Of a stretch of DNA of 64,000 nt, positions 51,856 through 60,919 are shown piece by piece. The notes under the pieces were generated by a model. It was given only the letters and a program-made list of their open reading frames with translations. It was not told the origin of the DNA and did not search any database. Origin of the DNA: CAWATZ01 sp963784995 (GTDB lineage: Bacteria; Planctomycetota; Planctomycetia; Gemmatales; Gemmataceae). Position numbers and translations under genes: made by a program. Numbering within the stretch: position 1 is the stretch's first letter; each line of letters starts with the position of its first letter. The DNA is taken from NCBI GenBank assembly GCA_963784995.1, contig CAWATZ010000012.1:248001-312000 (forward strand). The letters run 5' to 3'.

Positions 51856-54486
51856 TTACACTGCAGCCTCCACCAGCGCCCCGGTGCTGAAATACTCGTT
51901 CTTGGCGTAGACCCCGAGAATGGTCTCGCCAATCTCGAAGTACGTTCCTTCCTGCTCATCCTTGGAGAATGCCAGGTTCGGATACTTCTGGCTGAGCGTC
52001 TCCGCCGATTGCGCCCGGGCCTCGATCTCATCCGGCAGCAGGCCCGTCGAGCCGACGTAGAACACCAGCGGCGACACCTTCTCCTCGAACAGCTTGTCGG
52101 AGTAGCGATCCAGCCGTTTCTGAGCCTCGGACATTGCCTTGACCAGTTCGGCTCGCGACACCGGCTTGCCGGCGTGACGGGCTGCCAGCACCGGGGCCAG
52201 GCCGGTGTCGCCGACGCGCTGCAGAATGGCCGACACCTTGCCGTTCTTCGCCAGACCCAGGAAGTCGTCGAAGATCTTGCGCATGAACTCATCGACCGCC
52301 GTGATCTTGGTGCGGGCCGACAGCTGCTTGTGCTTGAACGCCACCGTGCCGTCGAGCGTCTCGTCGAAGCTCGGCTTGTCCAGCTTCGTCCCGTTGACCG
52401 TCACCTCGTAAAGCCGATCGAGGAACTTGTTGCCCGACATCAGCTTGCCGAGATTGAGGATCTCCCGGTTGCCAATGTCCACCTTGTAGCTGACCTTGGT
52501 ATCGACCGACCCTTCATTCAGGGCCTGTTTCAGGTCGGTGTACTCGGTCGTGGTCGGGAAATTGAGGTACAGGTTCTTGGACAGGTAGTGGGCCTTCAGT
52601 GCCTCGACCTGTTCCGGCGTCAGTTCCGCCGACACCTCCTTGAGGTGAGCCGAGAGGATGCTCGACAGCACCTTGACCTCGGCCAGGTCGTTGAAGACCC
52701 CGTCGAGGTTGACGCTCTCCGTGAAGGGCGGCACCAGCGGCAGCCGATCCAGACGCAGGGTGTAGTCGGCGTTCGGATCGAAGTGCGTGGCCGGGGCCCC
52801 GTTCAGCTCCAGCAAGCCGTCCTCGGACTGGAGCTTCTCGAACAGCTTCGGGTTGCTGATCCGCACCACCAGCGTGGGAACGTTCAGCTCGCCATCGCTG
52901 ATGAGCGTGTAGTTGTTGAACGTGCTGAGCTTGTCCAGCTTGATGCCGGCCACCTCGGTGATGGGCGCGCCGCCGGCGGCCGGGACCAGCTGCACCGGTC
53001 GGGCGATGAGCACGTTCAGGTTCGCGGTGTTGTGATTGATGTCGAACGACGACACGGGGACGTAATTGGAGGGGTCGGTGTACTCGATCTTGAGGGTGGG
53101 CGGCACCAGGTTGCCAGCCTCGTCGCGGGTGCCCTGGACCCTCCGCAGGCCGCGCCGCTTGTAGCCGGCACGCAGGGCGCTGAGGTTGACCTTGAACCCG
53201 TCGCGGTTCTCGCCCAGCAGCCGGGCCAGGGCCAGCAGCGAGATACGGCGGTTTACCTTGACGTGATCCAGCACCTCGTGTTCCTGCAAGATGCCGGGCT
53301 GGAACAGCACCGCTTCCAGGTCCTGGGCCAGGGCGGCGATCTCGAGGTTGGTCAGTGCCTTGCCGTGGCGCTCGGTCAGGGTGGCGTCGTAGGTGCTGGC
53401 CAGGGCGTACTTGGCCGTGTTGATGTTGCCCTGGGCCAGGTTGGCGCGGGCAAAGGCCAGCAGCGCTTCGTGCGTCTGCACCGCCGGCACGTCGGTCAGC
53501 TTCTCGAACTGCTCGGGGGTCAGCTTGCGGTACTTGTAGACCACGGCATCGTCGTCGGCCTTGACGCCGCAGATCTTCAGCGGGCCGTTGTTGCCCAGCA
53601 GCTTGCCGCCCTTGTGCGAGACGAACACCTGGTAATCGAACTCCGGCGACAGCGGCTCCTCGATCGGCGGCGACACCGAGCCGCCGAGCAGCTGGGTCGT
53701 CTGGTTCAGGGCGTCGTAGACGGCCTTGATGTTGCCGGCCTTCAGGCAGACGCCGGAGACGGTGTTGGCCACCTTGGCCAGCAGGCGGAAGTCCGACGAA
53801 TTGGAGTAGGCGATGGTGTTGACGAAGGCGTCGTGCCCCTGCAGTTCCTGGCAGATCTTCTCCAGCTCCTTGACCTCGGAATTGGAGCTGGGGTCGTTGG
53901 CGTAGCCATCGCTGTGCAATGTGATGGCGGTCAACTCTTCATCCTTGACCAGCGAGGCGGCCAGGCGGAGGGCCTGCGAGATGCACGTCAGCCCGGTGAC
54001 GTGGATTTTTTCGATCTCCTTGATGTAGTGCGAGTCCCGCTTCATGATGTCCTGGATCTTGGCCCGCTGGAAATGGCAGCGGACGTCGCCCTGGGACGAA
54101 TAGGACAGCAAGGTCACGAGCAGCTCAAAGCGGTTGTACTCGTCCAGGGTCAGCAGCTTGATCAGGGTTTCCTTGAGGGGCTCCAGGTCGCGGTACATCG
54201 AGCCGGAGCGGTCGATGATGACGATGTTGTGCGCCAGCGATTTCTCGGGCACGTCCTCGGGAGGCCGTTCGCGGCGGAACGGCTCGGCGAGGTAGTAGGC
54301 CCGCTCCTGGCCCAGGAAATTGAACAGCCGGAACTTGATCTTGGCGGCTACCCCGACCTGTGGGGTAACCTGCTGTGGCTCAACGGTGGCCGGCGGGGCG
54401 GTCTTGCCCCGGTCTGCCTTGGTGGCTGCGGCTCGCGTGCCGCGGGTGACCGGAGTGGTCGGTTGCGTCGTTTTTTTCTTGGCCAT
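51856..54486 (-). CDS. Large VWA-domain protein
   Basis: An 876-residue protein; ATG 54486 chosen because MAKKKTTQPTTPVTRGTRAA is a normal basic cytoplasmic start, while upstream codons are non-homologous. The VWA domain spans about 87-270 with a complete MIDAS: DRSGS (92-96), Thr167 in HVTGLTCISQ and Asp193 in LHSDGYANDP. About 600 further residues are soluble and partly repetitive, with no named domain (LLALARLLGENRDGFKVNLS, KAHYLSKNLYLNFPTTTEYT, ILNLGKLMSGNKFLDRLYEV). No signal peptide or membrane segment. VWA proteins bind partners by a metal; often they work with an AAA ATPase, but none is adjacent. Function unknown. Confidence 0.8.
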   Translation of the reverse strand: MAKKKTTQPTTPVTRGTRAAATKADRGKTAPPATVEPQQVTPQVGVAAKIKFRLFNFLGQERAYYLAEPFRRERPPEDVPEKSLAHNIVIIDRSGSMYRDLEPLKETLIKLLTLDEYNRFELLVTLLSYSSQGDVRCHFQRAKIQDIMKRDSHYIKEIEKIHVTGLTCISQALRLAASLVKDEELTAITLHSDGYANDPSSNSEVKELEKICQELQGHDAFVNTIAYSNSSDFRLLAKVANTVSGVCLKAGNIKAVYDALNQTTQLLGGSVSPPIEEPLSPEFDYQVFVSHKGGKLLGNNGPLKICGVKADDDAVVYKYRKLTPEQFEKLTDVPAVQTHEALLAFARANLAQGNINTAKYALASTYDATLTERHGKALTNLEIAALAQDLEAVLFQPGILQEHEVLDHVKVNRRISLLALARLLGENRDGFKVNLSALRAGYKRRGLRRVQGTRDEAGNLVPPTLKIEYTDPSNYVPVSSFDINHNTANLNVLIARPVQLVPAAGGAPITEVAGIKLDKLSTFNNYTLISDGELNVPTLVVRISNPKLFEKLQSEDGLLELNGAPATHFDPNADYTLRLDRLPLVPPFTESVNLDGVFNDLAEVKVLSSILSAHLKEVSAELTPEQVEALKAHYLSKNLYLNFPTTTEYTDLKQALNEGSVDTKVSYKVDIGNREILNLGKLMSGNKFLDRLYEVTVNGTKLDKPSFDETLDGTVAFKHKQLSARTKITAVDEFMRKIFDDFLGLAKNGKVSAILQRVGDTGLAPVLAARHAGKPVSRAELVKAMSEAQKRLDRYSDKLFEEKVSPLVFYVGSTGLLPDEIEARAQSAETLSQKYPNLAFSKDEQEGTYFEIGETILGVYAKNEYFSTGALVEAAV

Positions 54487-54766
54487 GTTGCGTCTCGCTT
54501 TGGTCCTTGGCTGCGACAGGAGCAAGTCGGCGATCTGTACAAAAGTGCCGATTGCGTGGGTTGTGCCTCTTGTCGCGATTGTTCCGAGATTATCGATTGT
54601 GCCGAAGGGCCGAGCAAGAAAAAAACGGAAGAAGTTCGAGACGCGGGAGGGCGAGGCTCCTGCCGAGCCGGGGCAAGGGACGGTCGGCGACACGGCTTGT
54701 ACCCGCGTTGCAGAAGGCTTATCGTGAAGGTAATGGCTGTGTTCGTTTGTCCCCCAGGGCTCCCCC

Positions 54767-55861
54767 ATGCAATCGTCGCGACCGCAGGTGCTGTCGTTTC
54801 TGGATGCGATCAAGGAAACGCCTGACGATGATACGCCACGCCTGATCCTGGCGGATTGGCTGATGGAACAGGGCGACGAGGTGCGCGGCGAGTTCATCCA
54901 GTTGCAGTGCCGCCTGGCCCAGATGAGCCAGGCAGACCCGCAGTGGGCGGCGACCAATGCGCAGGTGGAGGAGATTCTCCAGAAAAGGGAGAGAGAGTGG
55001 CTGCGACGCCTTCGACCGCTCCTTCGCCAGTGGCAGTTTCAGCGGGGGTTGTTGAACGTCACAGTCACGCCCGGTTCGCTGCTCAAGGCAACGGACCGGG
55101 CGGCTGGCTGGACGGAGACCTGGGCCTGGGTGGAACGGGTTCGATTCCAGAACGTGAACACTTCCCGCCTGTTCCACGGTTTCTCTTTTCTTCAGCAGAT
55201 CACCGGCCTCGATCTGACCGGACAGCAGTTGGGCGACGAGGGGTTGGAGACAATCACGGCTTCACCATCCCTGACCCGGCTGGTCTCCCTCGTCCTGGAC
55301 AACAACCAGATCAGCACGACGGGTGTGGCAATCCTGGCCCAGTCCCCGTTGCTGGGGCAGCTGAAAGACCTCAGCTTGAGAGGCAACGTGATCGATGATG
55401 GGGGCTTTGCTCTCCTGATCTCTTCCCCGCAATTTCGGCTGGCGCGGCTGGCGCGTCTGGATCTGAAAGGCAACATGCTTCAGTTCACGAACCCCCGGAG
55501 GATTGCCCTGTTGCCCAGGCTCAGCGACCTCAGCAGCCTGAACCTGAGCGACAACCGGTTGCATCCCGCGGTAGTCGAAGCTCTGGCAGGAATCAACTGG
55601 ACGCGATTGACGCAGCTTTATCTCGATGGGGCCGAGATCGACGACCTGGGGGCCAGGGCCCTGGCAAGGTCTCCTGGCCTGTGCCGGCTCACGACGCTCT
55701 CCTTGTACGGGAATCAGATCAGCGTCCTGGGAGCCGAAGCACTCGCGCAATCGCCTTACCTGGGAAACCTCCGCCGCCTGCGTCTGGGGAAAAACAACTT
55801 CCTCTCCGGCGCCGCCGCTGCCTTGGGGGCTCGCTTCGGCAATGCCCTCGTGCTGAACTGA
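54767..55861 (+). CDS. Gemmata-type repeat-companion domain + LRR protein
   Basis: A 364-residue cytoplasmic protein. Residues about 5-50 are the repeat-companion domain (LDAIKETPDDDTPRLILADW then LMEQGDEVRGEFIQLQC, the TIGR02996-like motif). From about 135 there are at least eight LRRs of the ribonuclease-inhibitor type (LVSLVLDNNQISTTGVAILA, LKDLSLRGNVIDDGGFALLI, LSSLNLSDNRLHPAVVEALA). This architecture is characteristic of Gemmata relatives. Presumed protein-protein interaction role; no partner visible. Divergent from the VWA gene. Confidence 0.88.
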   Translation: MQSSRPQVLSFLDAIKETPDDDTPRLILADWLMEQGDEVRGEFIQLQCRLAQMSQADPQWAATNAQVEEILQKREREWLRRLRPLLRQWQFQRGLLNVTVTPGSLLKATDRAAGWTETWAWVERVRFQNVNTSRLFHGFSFLQQITGLDLTGQQLGDEGLETITASPSLTRLVSLVLDNNQISTTGVAILAQSPLLGQLKDLSLRGNVIDDGGFALLISSPQFRLARLARLDLKGNMLQFTNPRRIALLPRLSDLSSLNLSDNRLHPAVVEALAGINWTRLTQLYLDGAEIDDLGARALARSPGLCRLTTLSLYGNQISVLGAEALAQSPYLGNLRRLRLGKNNFLSGAAAALGARFGNALVLN

Positions 55862-55874
55862 GGTCCCGCCCGCC

Positions 55875-56912
55875 TCACTTGCCGATGACGTGCCGCAGCA
55901 CCCCATAGGTGAGGGCCGCGACGAGCGCCGAGATCGGGATGGTCAGGATCCAGGCGACGAGCATGTTCCGGGCCACGCCCCAGCGCACCGCCGAGACGCG
56001 CTTGGAGGCGCCGACGCCCATGATGCTCGCCGAAATGACGTGCGTGGTGCTGACGGGAGCGCCGAAATGGGTCGCGGTCAGGATCACCAGGGCGGCGGAG
56101 GTCTCGGCGGCGAAGCCGTTGATCGGCCGCATCTTGATGATCTTGTGGCCCATCGTCTTCATGATCCGCCAGCCGCCCGAGGCAGTGCCCAGCGCCATGG
56201 CCGTGGCACAGGCGAGGATCGCCCACGTGGGGATGTCCAGCGCCTCGCTCTTGAAGTAGGCGGCCAGGGCCAGGGCGATGACGCCCATCGACTTCTGGGC
56301 GTCGTTGGAGCCGTGGGCGAAGGCCATGAATGCCGCCGAGAAGAGCTGCAAGCCCCGGAAGTTGCGGTTGACGGTCCGGGCCCGCCAGGAGCGGACCAGC
56401 CAGTAGAGCAGCACCATCAAGACAAAACCGACGATCATGCCGACCAGCGGCGACAGGACCAGGGCCCGCAGGGTCTTCTTGACTCCCTCCGACTTCAGCA
56501 GGGTCCACAGGGCCGTCCCCGGCGGCACCGATTCCAGCGTCTTGTAGCACCAGACGGCCCCGACGACGCCGCCGATCAGCGCGTGCGACGAACTGGAGGG
56601 GATGCCGTAGTACCACGTCAGCAGGTTCCAGAAGATGGCACCCAGAAGGGCGGCGGCCACAACGGTCTGCGTCAGGGTAACTTCGGTGGGATCGACGATG
56701 TCCTTGCCGATGGTGGTGGCGACCTTGACGCCGACAAAGGCCCCGACAAAATTGCACAGGGCGGCCATCAGCACGGCCGTCCGGCCGGGCAGCACGTTGG
56801 TGGAAACCACCGTGGCCACGGCGTTGGCGGTGTCGTGGAAGCCGTTGATGTAGTCAAACGCCAGGGCCAGCACGACGACCAGCACCAGCAGCACCAGGGT
56901 AACTTCAGCCAT
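55875..56912 (-). CDS. Inorganic phosphate transporter, PiT family
   Basis: A 345-residue protein with about ten membrane segments. PiT signatures: NGFHDTANAVATVVSTNVLP (23-42), the first repeat; HGSNDAQKSMGVIALAL (200-216); GAPVSTTHVISASIMGVGAS (285-304). PiT proteins import phosphate with H+ or Na+, as metal-phosphate. It overlaps the end of the DUF47 gene by 8 bases, the common pit-DUF47 operon. Confidence 0.92.
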   Translation of the reverse strand: MAEVTLVLLVLVVVLALAFDYINGFHDTANAVATVVSTNVLPGRTAVLMAALCNFVGAFVGVKVATTIGKDIVDPTEVTLTQTVVAAALLGAIFWNLLTWYYGIPSSSSHALIGGVVGAVWCYKTLESVPPGTALWTLLKSEGVKKTLRALVLSPLVGMIVGFVLMVLLYWLVRSWRARTVNRNFRGLQLFSAAFMAFAHGSNDAQKSMGVIALALAAYFKSEALDIPTWAILACATAMALGTASGGWRIMKTMGHKIIKMRPINGFAAETSAALVILTATHFGAPVSTTHVISASIMGVGASKRVSAVRWGVARNMLVAWILTIPISALVAALTYGVLRHVIGK

Positions 56913-57552
56913 TTTTCACGAACACCGAGCGGATCACGTCCATCGCATCTTCGCACGTATCGACGCCCATCTCCAGCGAGTTGAGCATGTCTTTCTGGCG
57001 AACCAGTTCCCGAGGATCGATCTCTTCACTGAAAAGGGCCTCGATACTGCTGCGATAGACCGCGTCGGCCTCGTTCTCCAGCGTGTGGACCGCCACGGTT
57101 TGCTTGCGGATGGACTCGGGATCGTTGAAGTGGCGGAGCTTGCGGACGGCCTGGCCCAGTTCGGTCACTGCTCGGATGGTGATGTCAATCAGCTGCTTCA
57201 TGGGCGGAGTCAGCGACGCGAAGCGGAACAGGGCGGCAAAGGCGGCCACGTGTTCCATGTCGTCGATGACCTCGTCCAGGGTGTTGGTCAGGCGAGCGAG
57301 GTCTTCGCGGTCGATGGGCGTGACAAAGGTGCGGTCCAGCTGGTCGTAGAGGTTATGGCACAGGTTGTCGGCCTCGGTCTCGATCGGCTTGAGCCGGCCG
57401 GCGATGTCCTGGAACTGCTCCCGGGTGGAGGCGTTCACCAGTTCGCCGAAGATGACCGCGGCGGCCTCCATCTTGCCGCCGATCTCCTCCAGGAGCGTGA
57501 AGAAAAGGTCCTGGGGCGGCAACACAAACCGCACGAGCCGGTCAATGAACAT
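56905..57552 (-). CDS. DUF47 family (PhoU-like) protein, partner of PiT
   Basis: A 215-residue all-helical protein of usual length, ATG 57552. Shows VNASTREQFQDIAGRLKPIE, ETEADNLCHNLYDQLDRTFV, TPIDREDLARLTNTLDEVID, the E-x3-D metal-binding pattern typical of PhoU folds, and a second copy in VHTLENEADAVYRSSIEALF. DUF47 proteins modulate PiT transport. Upstream of and overlapping the PiT gene. Confidence 0.9.
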   Translation of the reverse strand: MFIDRLVRFVLPPQDLFFTLLEEIGGKMEAAAVIFGELVNASTREQFQDIAGRLKPIETEADNLCHNLYDQLDRTFVTPIDREDLARLTNTLDEVIDDMEHVAAFAALFRFASLTPPMKQLIDITIRAVTELGQAVRKLRHFNDPESIRKQTVAVHTLENEADAVYRSSIEALFSEEIDPRELVRQKDMLNSLEMGVDTCEDAMDVIRSVFVKNG

Positions 57553-57838
57553 GAGGACACCTCACAGCCAGAGCGCCTGGTGAGGGGGATCTTAGGACCG
57601 CAAACCGCGAACGGCCAGCGAGGAGAAGGGGGAGAGGCCGTCTTCACCCAAGTTTCATTATCAGCCCCGCAGCTGCTTCTTCGGCAGGAGGCGGTCGCTC
57701 TGGTTGATTGCATTGCGCCCCGACACACACACAACCCTCGTCCCGGTGCCCACGGGCTCTTGGATTCGGCCGATTCAATCCGGGATGATAAAATGAGGAG
57801 CAACAAGCGGCTGAGGGATGGAGCGGGAGGTGCGGAGA
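57553..57838. other. Intergenic region between divergent genes
   Basis: 286 bases between the DUF47 start (minus) and the SUMF1 start (plus). Contains no gene or repeat I recognise; presumably carries both promoters. Confidence 0.4.
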
Positions 57839-58708
57839 ATGAAGCCGATCGAAGCCAGTTTCCGCCAGGACTGTCTGAAGCACGTCGAGGATGCCACGCC
57901 CTGGCTGGTCTTCTCCGACTGGCTGGAGGAGGACGGCCAACTCGCACTGGCGGCCGCTTACCGCAATCGACGCTTCCGCAACAGCATCGGCATGGAAATG
58001 GTACTGGTTCCGGCGGGCACCTTCTGGATGGGCGGCGGAGGCGGCACACCCGGCGACAAACAGGTTGAGATCCCGGCGGATTTCCTGATGGGGACGACCC
58101 CGGTGACCCAGGGGCAATGGCAGGCCGTCATGGGAAAGAACCCGAGCTGGTTCTCCCGCACCGGGGCCGGCAGGGAGAGCGTGCAGGACGTTGCCGACGC
58201 CGACCTGCTGAACTTCCCGGTCGAAAGCGTCTCCTGGAAAATGGTGCAGGGCTTCCTCAAGAAGCTCAATGCCCGGGAGAAAGATAGTGGATGGACGTAC
58301 CGCTTGCCGACCGAGGCCGAGTGGGAATACTCCTGTCGAGGAGGGCCTGCTTCCAAAGAAGAGTGTTCCTTCCACTTCTATCTGGACCAACCGAGCAACG
58401 ACCTCTCCTCCACCCAGGCCAATTTCGATGGGAACTATCCCGCTGGAAGTGCTGGCAAAGGGCCTTACCTGGCCCGGCCGACCAGGGTGGGCTCCTACAA
58501 GCCGAACCGTCTGGGCCTGTATGACATGCACGGCAACGTCTGGGAGTGGTGTCAGGACATCTTCCAGGGCTCCCAGCGCGTGATCCGGGGCGGCGGCTGG
58601 TACGACTACGCCGGCTACTGCCAGGCGAGCTACCGCAGCGGCTACGGGCCGGCGTTCCGGGACCGCGACCTCGGCTTGCGCCTGGCCCGAGTTCCGTCCG
58701 GTGTTTGA
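57839..58708 (+). CDS. SUMF1/formylglycine-generating-like protein with repeat-companion N-domain
   Basis: A 289-residue protein; ATG 57839 has GGAGG at 8 bases, better than the ATG seven codons upstream. Residues 5-45 are the Gemmata repeat-companion motif (HVEDATPWLVFSDWLEEDGQ). The SUMF1 (FGE-sulfatase) fold follows: MEMVLVPAGTFWMGG, LMGTTPVTQGQWQAVMGKNP, YRLPTEAEWEYSCRGG and GLYDMHGNVWEWCQDIFQGS, ending RVIRGGGWYDYAGYCQASYR. The second active-site Cys of true FGE is not visible, so it may be a non-FGE lectin-like or ergothioneine-type variant. No sulfatase gene adjoins. Confidence 0.82.
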   Translation: MKPIEASFRQDCLKHVEDATPWLVFSDWLEEDGQLALAAAYRNRRFRNSIGMEMVLVPAGTFWMGGGGGTPGDKQVEIPADFLMGTTPVTQGQWQAVMGKNPSWFSRTGAGRESVQDVADADLLNFPVESVSWKMVQGFLKKLNAREKDSGWTYRLPTEAEWEYSCRGGPASKEECSFHFYLDQPSNDLSSTQANFDGNYPAGSAGKGPYLARPTRVGSYKPNRLGLYDMHGNVWEWCQDIFQGSQRVIRGGGWYDYAGYCQASYRSGYGPAFRDRDLGLRLARVPSGV

Positions 58709-58905
58709 GCCAGTCCAGGAGAGCGGAGCCTGGAGCGGAGGTCGAAGGGAGGCAACGGAACGGAGGCGGAGCCGGAGTGCAGTCGCCTCCCTTCGTACCG
58801 CAGCGGAAGGCAGAGCGGTCAGGGCGGGTTGTCTTTATTCCCGGGGTTCAAGGGGCGGAGCCCCTTGGCGCTGCGCGGACCACCTCAAGCGTCTGGGGTT
58901 CTGTC

Positions 58906-59934
58906 GTGTCAATTCCTGCCCGTTTGCTGGAGATCGTGCAGCGCTGTGTGGCCGGGCTTCCGGAACTGGAGCGCGGCCTGGTCGTTGCCGTCTCGGGCGG
59001 CCCCGACAGCGTGGCCCTGCTCCGTCTTCTGCTTGCCGTCCGACCTTCCTGTCCCCGTATCGTGGTCGCTCATCTCAATCATCAGCTTCGAGGAGCCGAG
59101 AGCGAAAGTGACGAAGCGTTTGTCGCCCAGCTGTGCGTTCAGCTGGCCACATCGGAACAAGCGGAGCTGACTTTTCGCGGCGCTCGCATCGATGTCGCCG
59201 GCGAGGCCCGGCAGGCCGGTGAGAACCTCGAAGCGACGGCCCGGCGGCTGCGCTATCGCTTCCTGGCCGAGGTTGCCCGCGCGGAGGGATTGCGCTGGGT
59301 GACCACGGGGCACACGGCCGGCGATCAGGCCGAGACCGTGCTGCACCGGCTGCTGCGCGGCACCGGCTTGCAGGGCTTGCGCGGCATCGCGGCCAGCCGG
59401 GAGCTGGAACCGGGCGTCGGGGTCGTTCGGCCCCTGCTCCAGATCAGCCGGGCGCGGTTGATCGAGTGCCTGGAAGCGCTGGGGCAGCCGTACCGGCTGG
59501 ACAGCAGCAACCAGGAGCGGCGTTTCCTGCGCAACCGCATCCGGCTTGAGCTGCTGCCGCTGCTGGAGCGCGAGTACAACCCGCGGATCGAGGAAGTGCT
59601 GGCCCGGCTGGCGGAGCAGGCCGACGAGGTGGGGCGCGAGCAGGAGCAGCGGGTGCGCGAGCTGCTCCAGGAGGTGGAACGGCCCCGGGCCGGCCCGATG
59701 GTGGTCCTGGATCGAGAACGGCTGGCCCAGGCGTCGCGGAATCAGGTGCGCGAGGTCTTCCGGCTGCTGTGGCAACGTGAGGGCTTCTCGATGGACGCGA
59801 TGGGGTTCGAGACCTGGGAACGCCTGGCGGACCTGGTGCTGGTCGATGGGCCGCCGGTGAATCTGCCGGGCTTGCTCCATGCCCGCCGGCACGGTCGCGT
59901 CATCCAGATCGCGCCGCGCTCTTCCGGATCATGA
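58906..59934 (+). CDS. tilS: tRNA(Ile)-lysidine synthase
   Basis: GTG start at 58906 chosen from homology (MSIPARLLEIVQRCVAGLPE); the frame upstream is non-homologous. PP-loop VVAVSGGPDSVALLRLLLAV (SGGPDS at 30-35), VVAHLNHQLRGAESESDEAF, TGHTAGDQAETVLHRLLRGT and NRIRLELLPLLEREYNPRIE. It attaches lysine to C34 of tRNA-Ile (CAU) so that it reads AUA. At 342 residues it is a short form lacking the full C-terminal domains of the E. coli enzyme. Its stop overlaps the convergent coiled-coil gene by 6 bases. Confidence 0.9.
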   Translation: MSIPARLLEIVQRCVAGLPELERGLVVAVSGGPDSVALLRLLLAVRPSCPRIVVAHLNHQLRGAESESDEAFVAQLCVQLATSEQAELTFRGARIDVAGEARQAGENLEATARRLRYRFLAEVARAEGLRWVTTGHTAGDQAETVLHRLLRGTGLQGLRGIAASRELEPGVGVVRPLLQISRARLIECLEALGQPYRLDSSNQERRFLRNRIRLELLPLLEREYNPRIEEVLARLAEQADEVGREQEQRVRELLQEVERPRAGPMVVLDRERLAQASRNQVREVFRLLWQREGFSMDAMGFETWERLADLVLVDGPPVNLPGLLHARRHGRVIQIAPRSSGS

Positions 59935-60349
59935 GCGATCTTGCGGCAAACTCCGGGTGCGCTCGTGCTTCAGTTGCTCGAAGCGCTGCTGGGCCCGCTG
60001 GTATTTTTCCTCGACGCGCCGCAGCCGTTCGCGGAGGCGGAACTGCACCTGCCCGACCCGCGCCAGGGTCCGGGCGGCACGCTGCGTTTCTTCCGCGTTG
60101 GCCTGTTTGGCGTGGGCCTGGACCTGCTCGGTCAGCTGCTTCTCCCGACGCTGGAGTTGCTCCAGCCGGTCGCGCCAGCGCTCGATGCGCGCGGCAGAGG
60201 TTCAGCATCAGCTGCTGGCGGATTTGCAGTTCCTGAGCCAGGCGGGCTTGATAGTCGCGTTCCTCTTGCTCCGGCGTGGGCGGCCAGAGCCAGTGAGAGA
60301 GGGCGCGCAGGGACGAACGAAGGGTCTTGTGCCAGGGCGAATGGGTCAT
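59929..60349 (-). CDS. Coiled-coil hypothetical protein, one frameshift
   Basis: ATG 60349. The start, SSLRALSHWLWPPTPEQEER then DYQARLAQELQIRQQLMLNL, is followed near 60195 by a break; two bases lost from a GCGCGC run, or one gained, would explain it. The restored frame is a strong coiled coil: RIERWRDRLEQLQRREKQLT, EQVQAHAKQANAEETQRAAR, RLRERLRRVEEKYQRAQQRF, ending HERTRSLPQDRS. About 138 residues in all. No function recognised; convergent with and overlapping tilS. Confidence 0.65.
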
Positions 60350-60474
60350 GGTCGCCTCCTGCCCGGATGCGGGCGTGGGTCTGCCTCGACCTCATTCTAC
60401 TGTCCCTTTTGGGGCTTCACCAAGTAATTCGCTCCTGGCGACGGGATTTTTTACTGGAGCGAGGGCGTTCCAGT

Positions 60475-60875
60475 CAACCCAGGGCGATGCCCTGGGCTAT
60501 TCTGTTGCGCCCCTTCGGGGCAGAAGAATGTCCGGTCTTTGCCCCGAAGCAAATGTCCGCATGCGTTGGCAACCCAGGGCGATGCCCTGGGCTATTCTGT
60601 TGCGCCCCTTCGGGGCAGAAGAATGTCCGGTCTTTGCCCCGAAGCAAATGTCCGCATGCGTCGCCAACCCAGGGCGATGCCCTGGGCTATTCTGTTGCGC
60701 CCCTTCGGGGCAGAAGAATGTCCGGTCTTTGCCCCGAAGCAAATGTCCGCATGCGTCGTCAACCCAGGGCGATGCCCTGGGCTATTCTGTTGCGCCCCTT
60801 CGGGGCAGAAGAATGTCCGGTCTTTGCCCCGAAGGGCGCGCCGAACACGAATAGCCCAGGGCATCGCCCTGGGTT
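60475..60875. repeat. Four tandem 95-bp repeats plus an inverted partial copy
   Basis: Units start at 60475, 60570, 60665 and 60760, period exactly 95. They are nearly identical, differing mainly in the last few bases. Each contains two palindromes, cccagggcgatgccctggg and gccccttcggggc. The array ends in an inverted partial copy (agcccagggcatcgccctgg near 60855). Frames stay open in several phases only because the unit lacks stops; there is no start context, so I regard it as non-coding. Confidence 0.92.
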
Positions 60876-60919
60876 CAGGGCGAGCGGGTCTTTTTCTTTC
60901 TGAGGACCAATAACACCGC

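Noticed and set aside
51841..54825. A 994-codon plus-strand frame opposite the VWA gene
   Set aside because: The VWA MIDAS and normal composition lie on the minus strand; the plus product is low-complexity Val/Leu/Gln-rich shadow sequence.
60475..60875. CRISPR array
   Set aside because: The repeats abut with no variable spacers, the unit is 95 bp with internal palindromes, and no cas genes are present.
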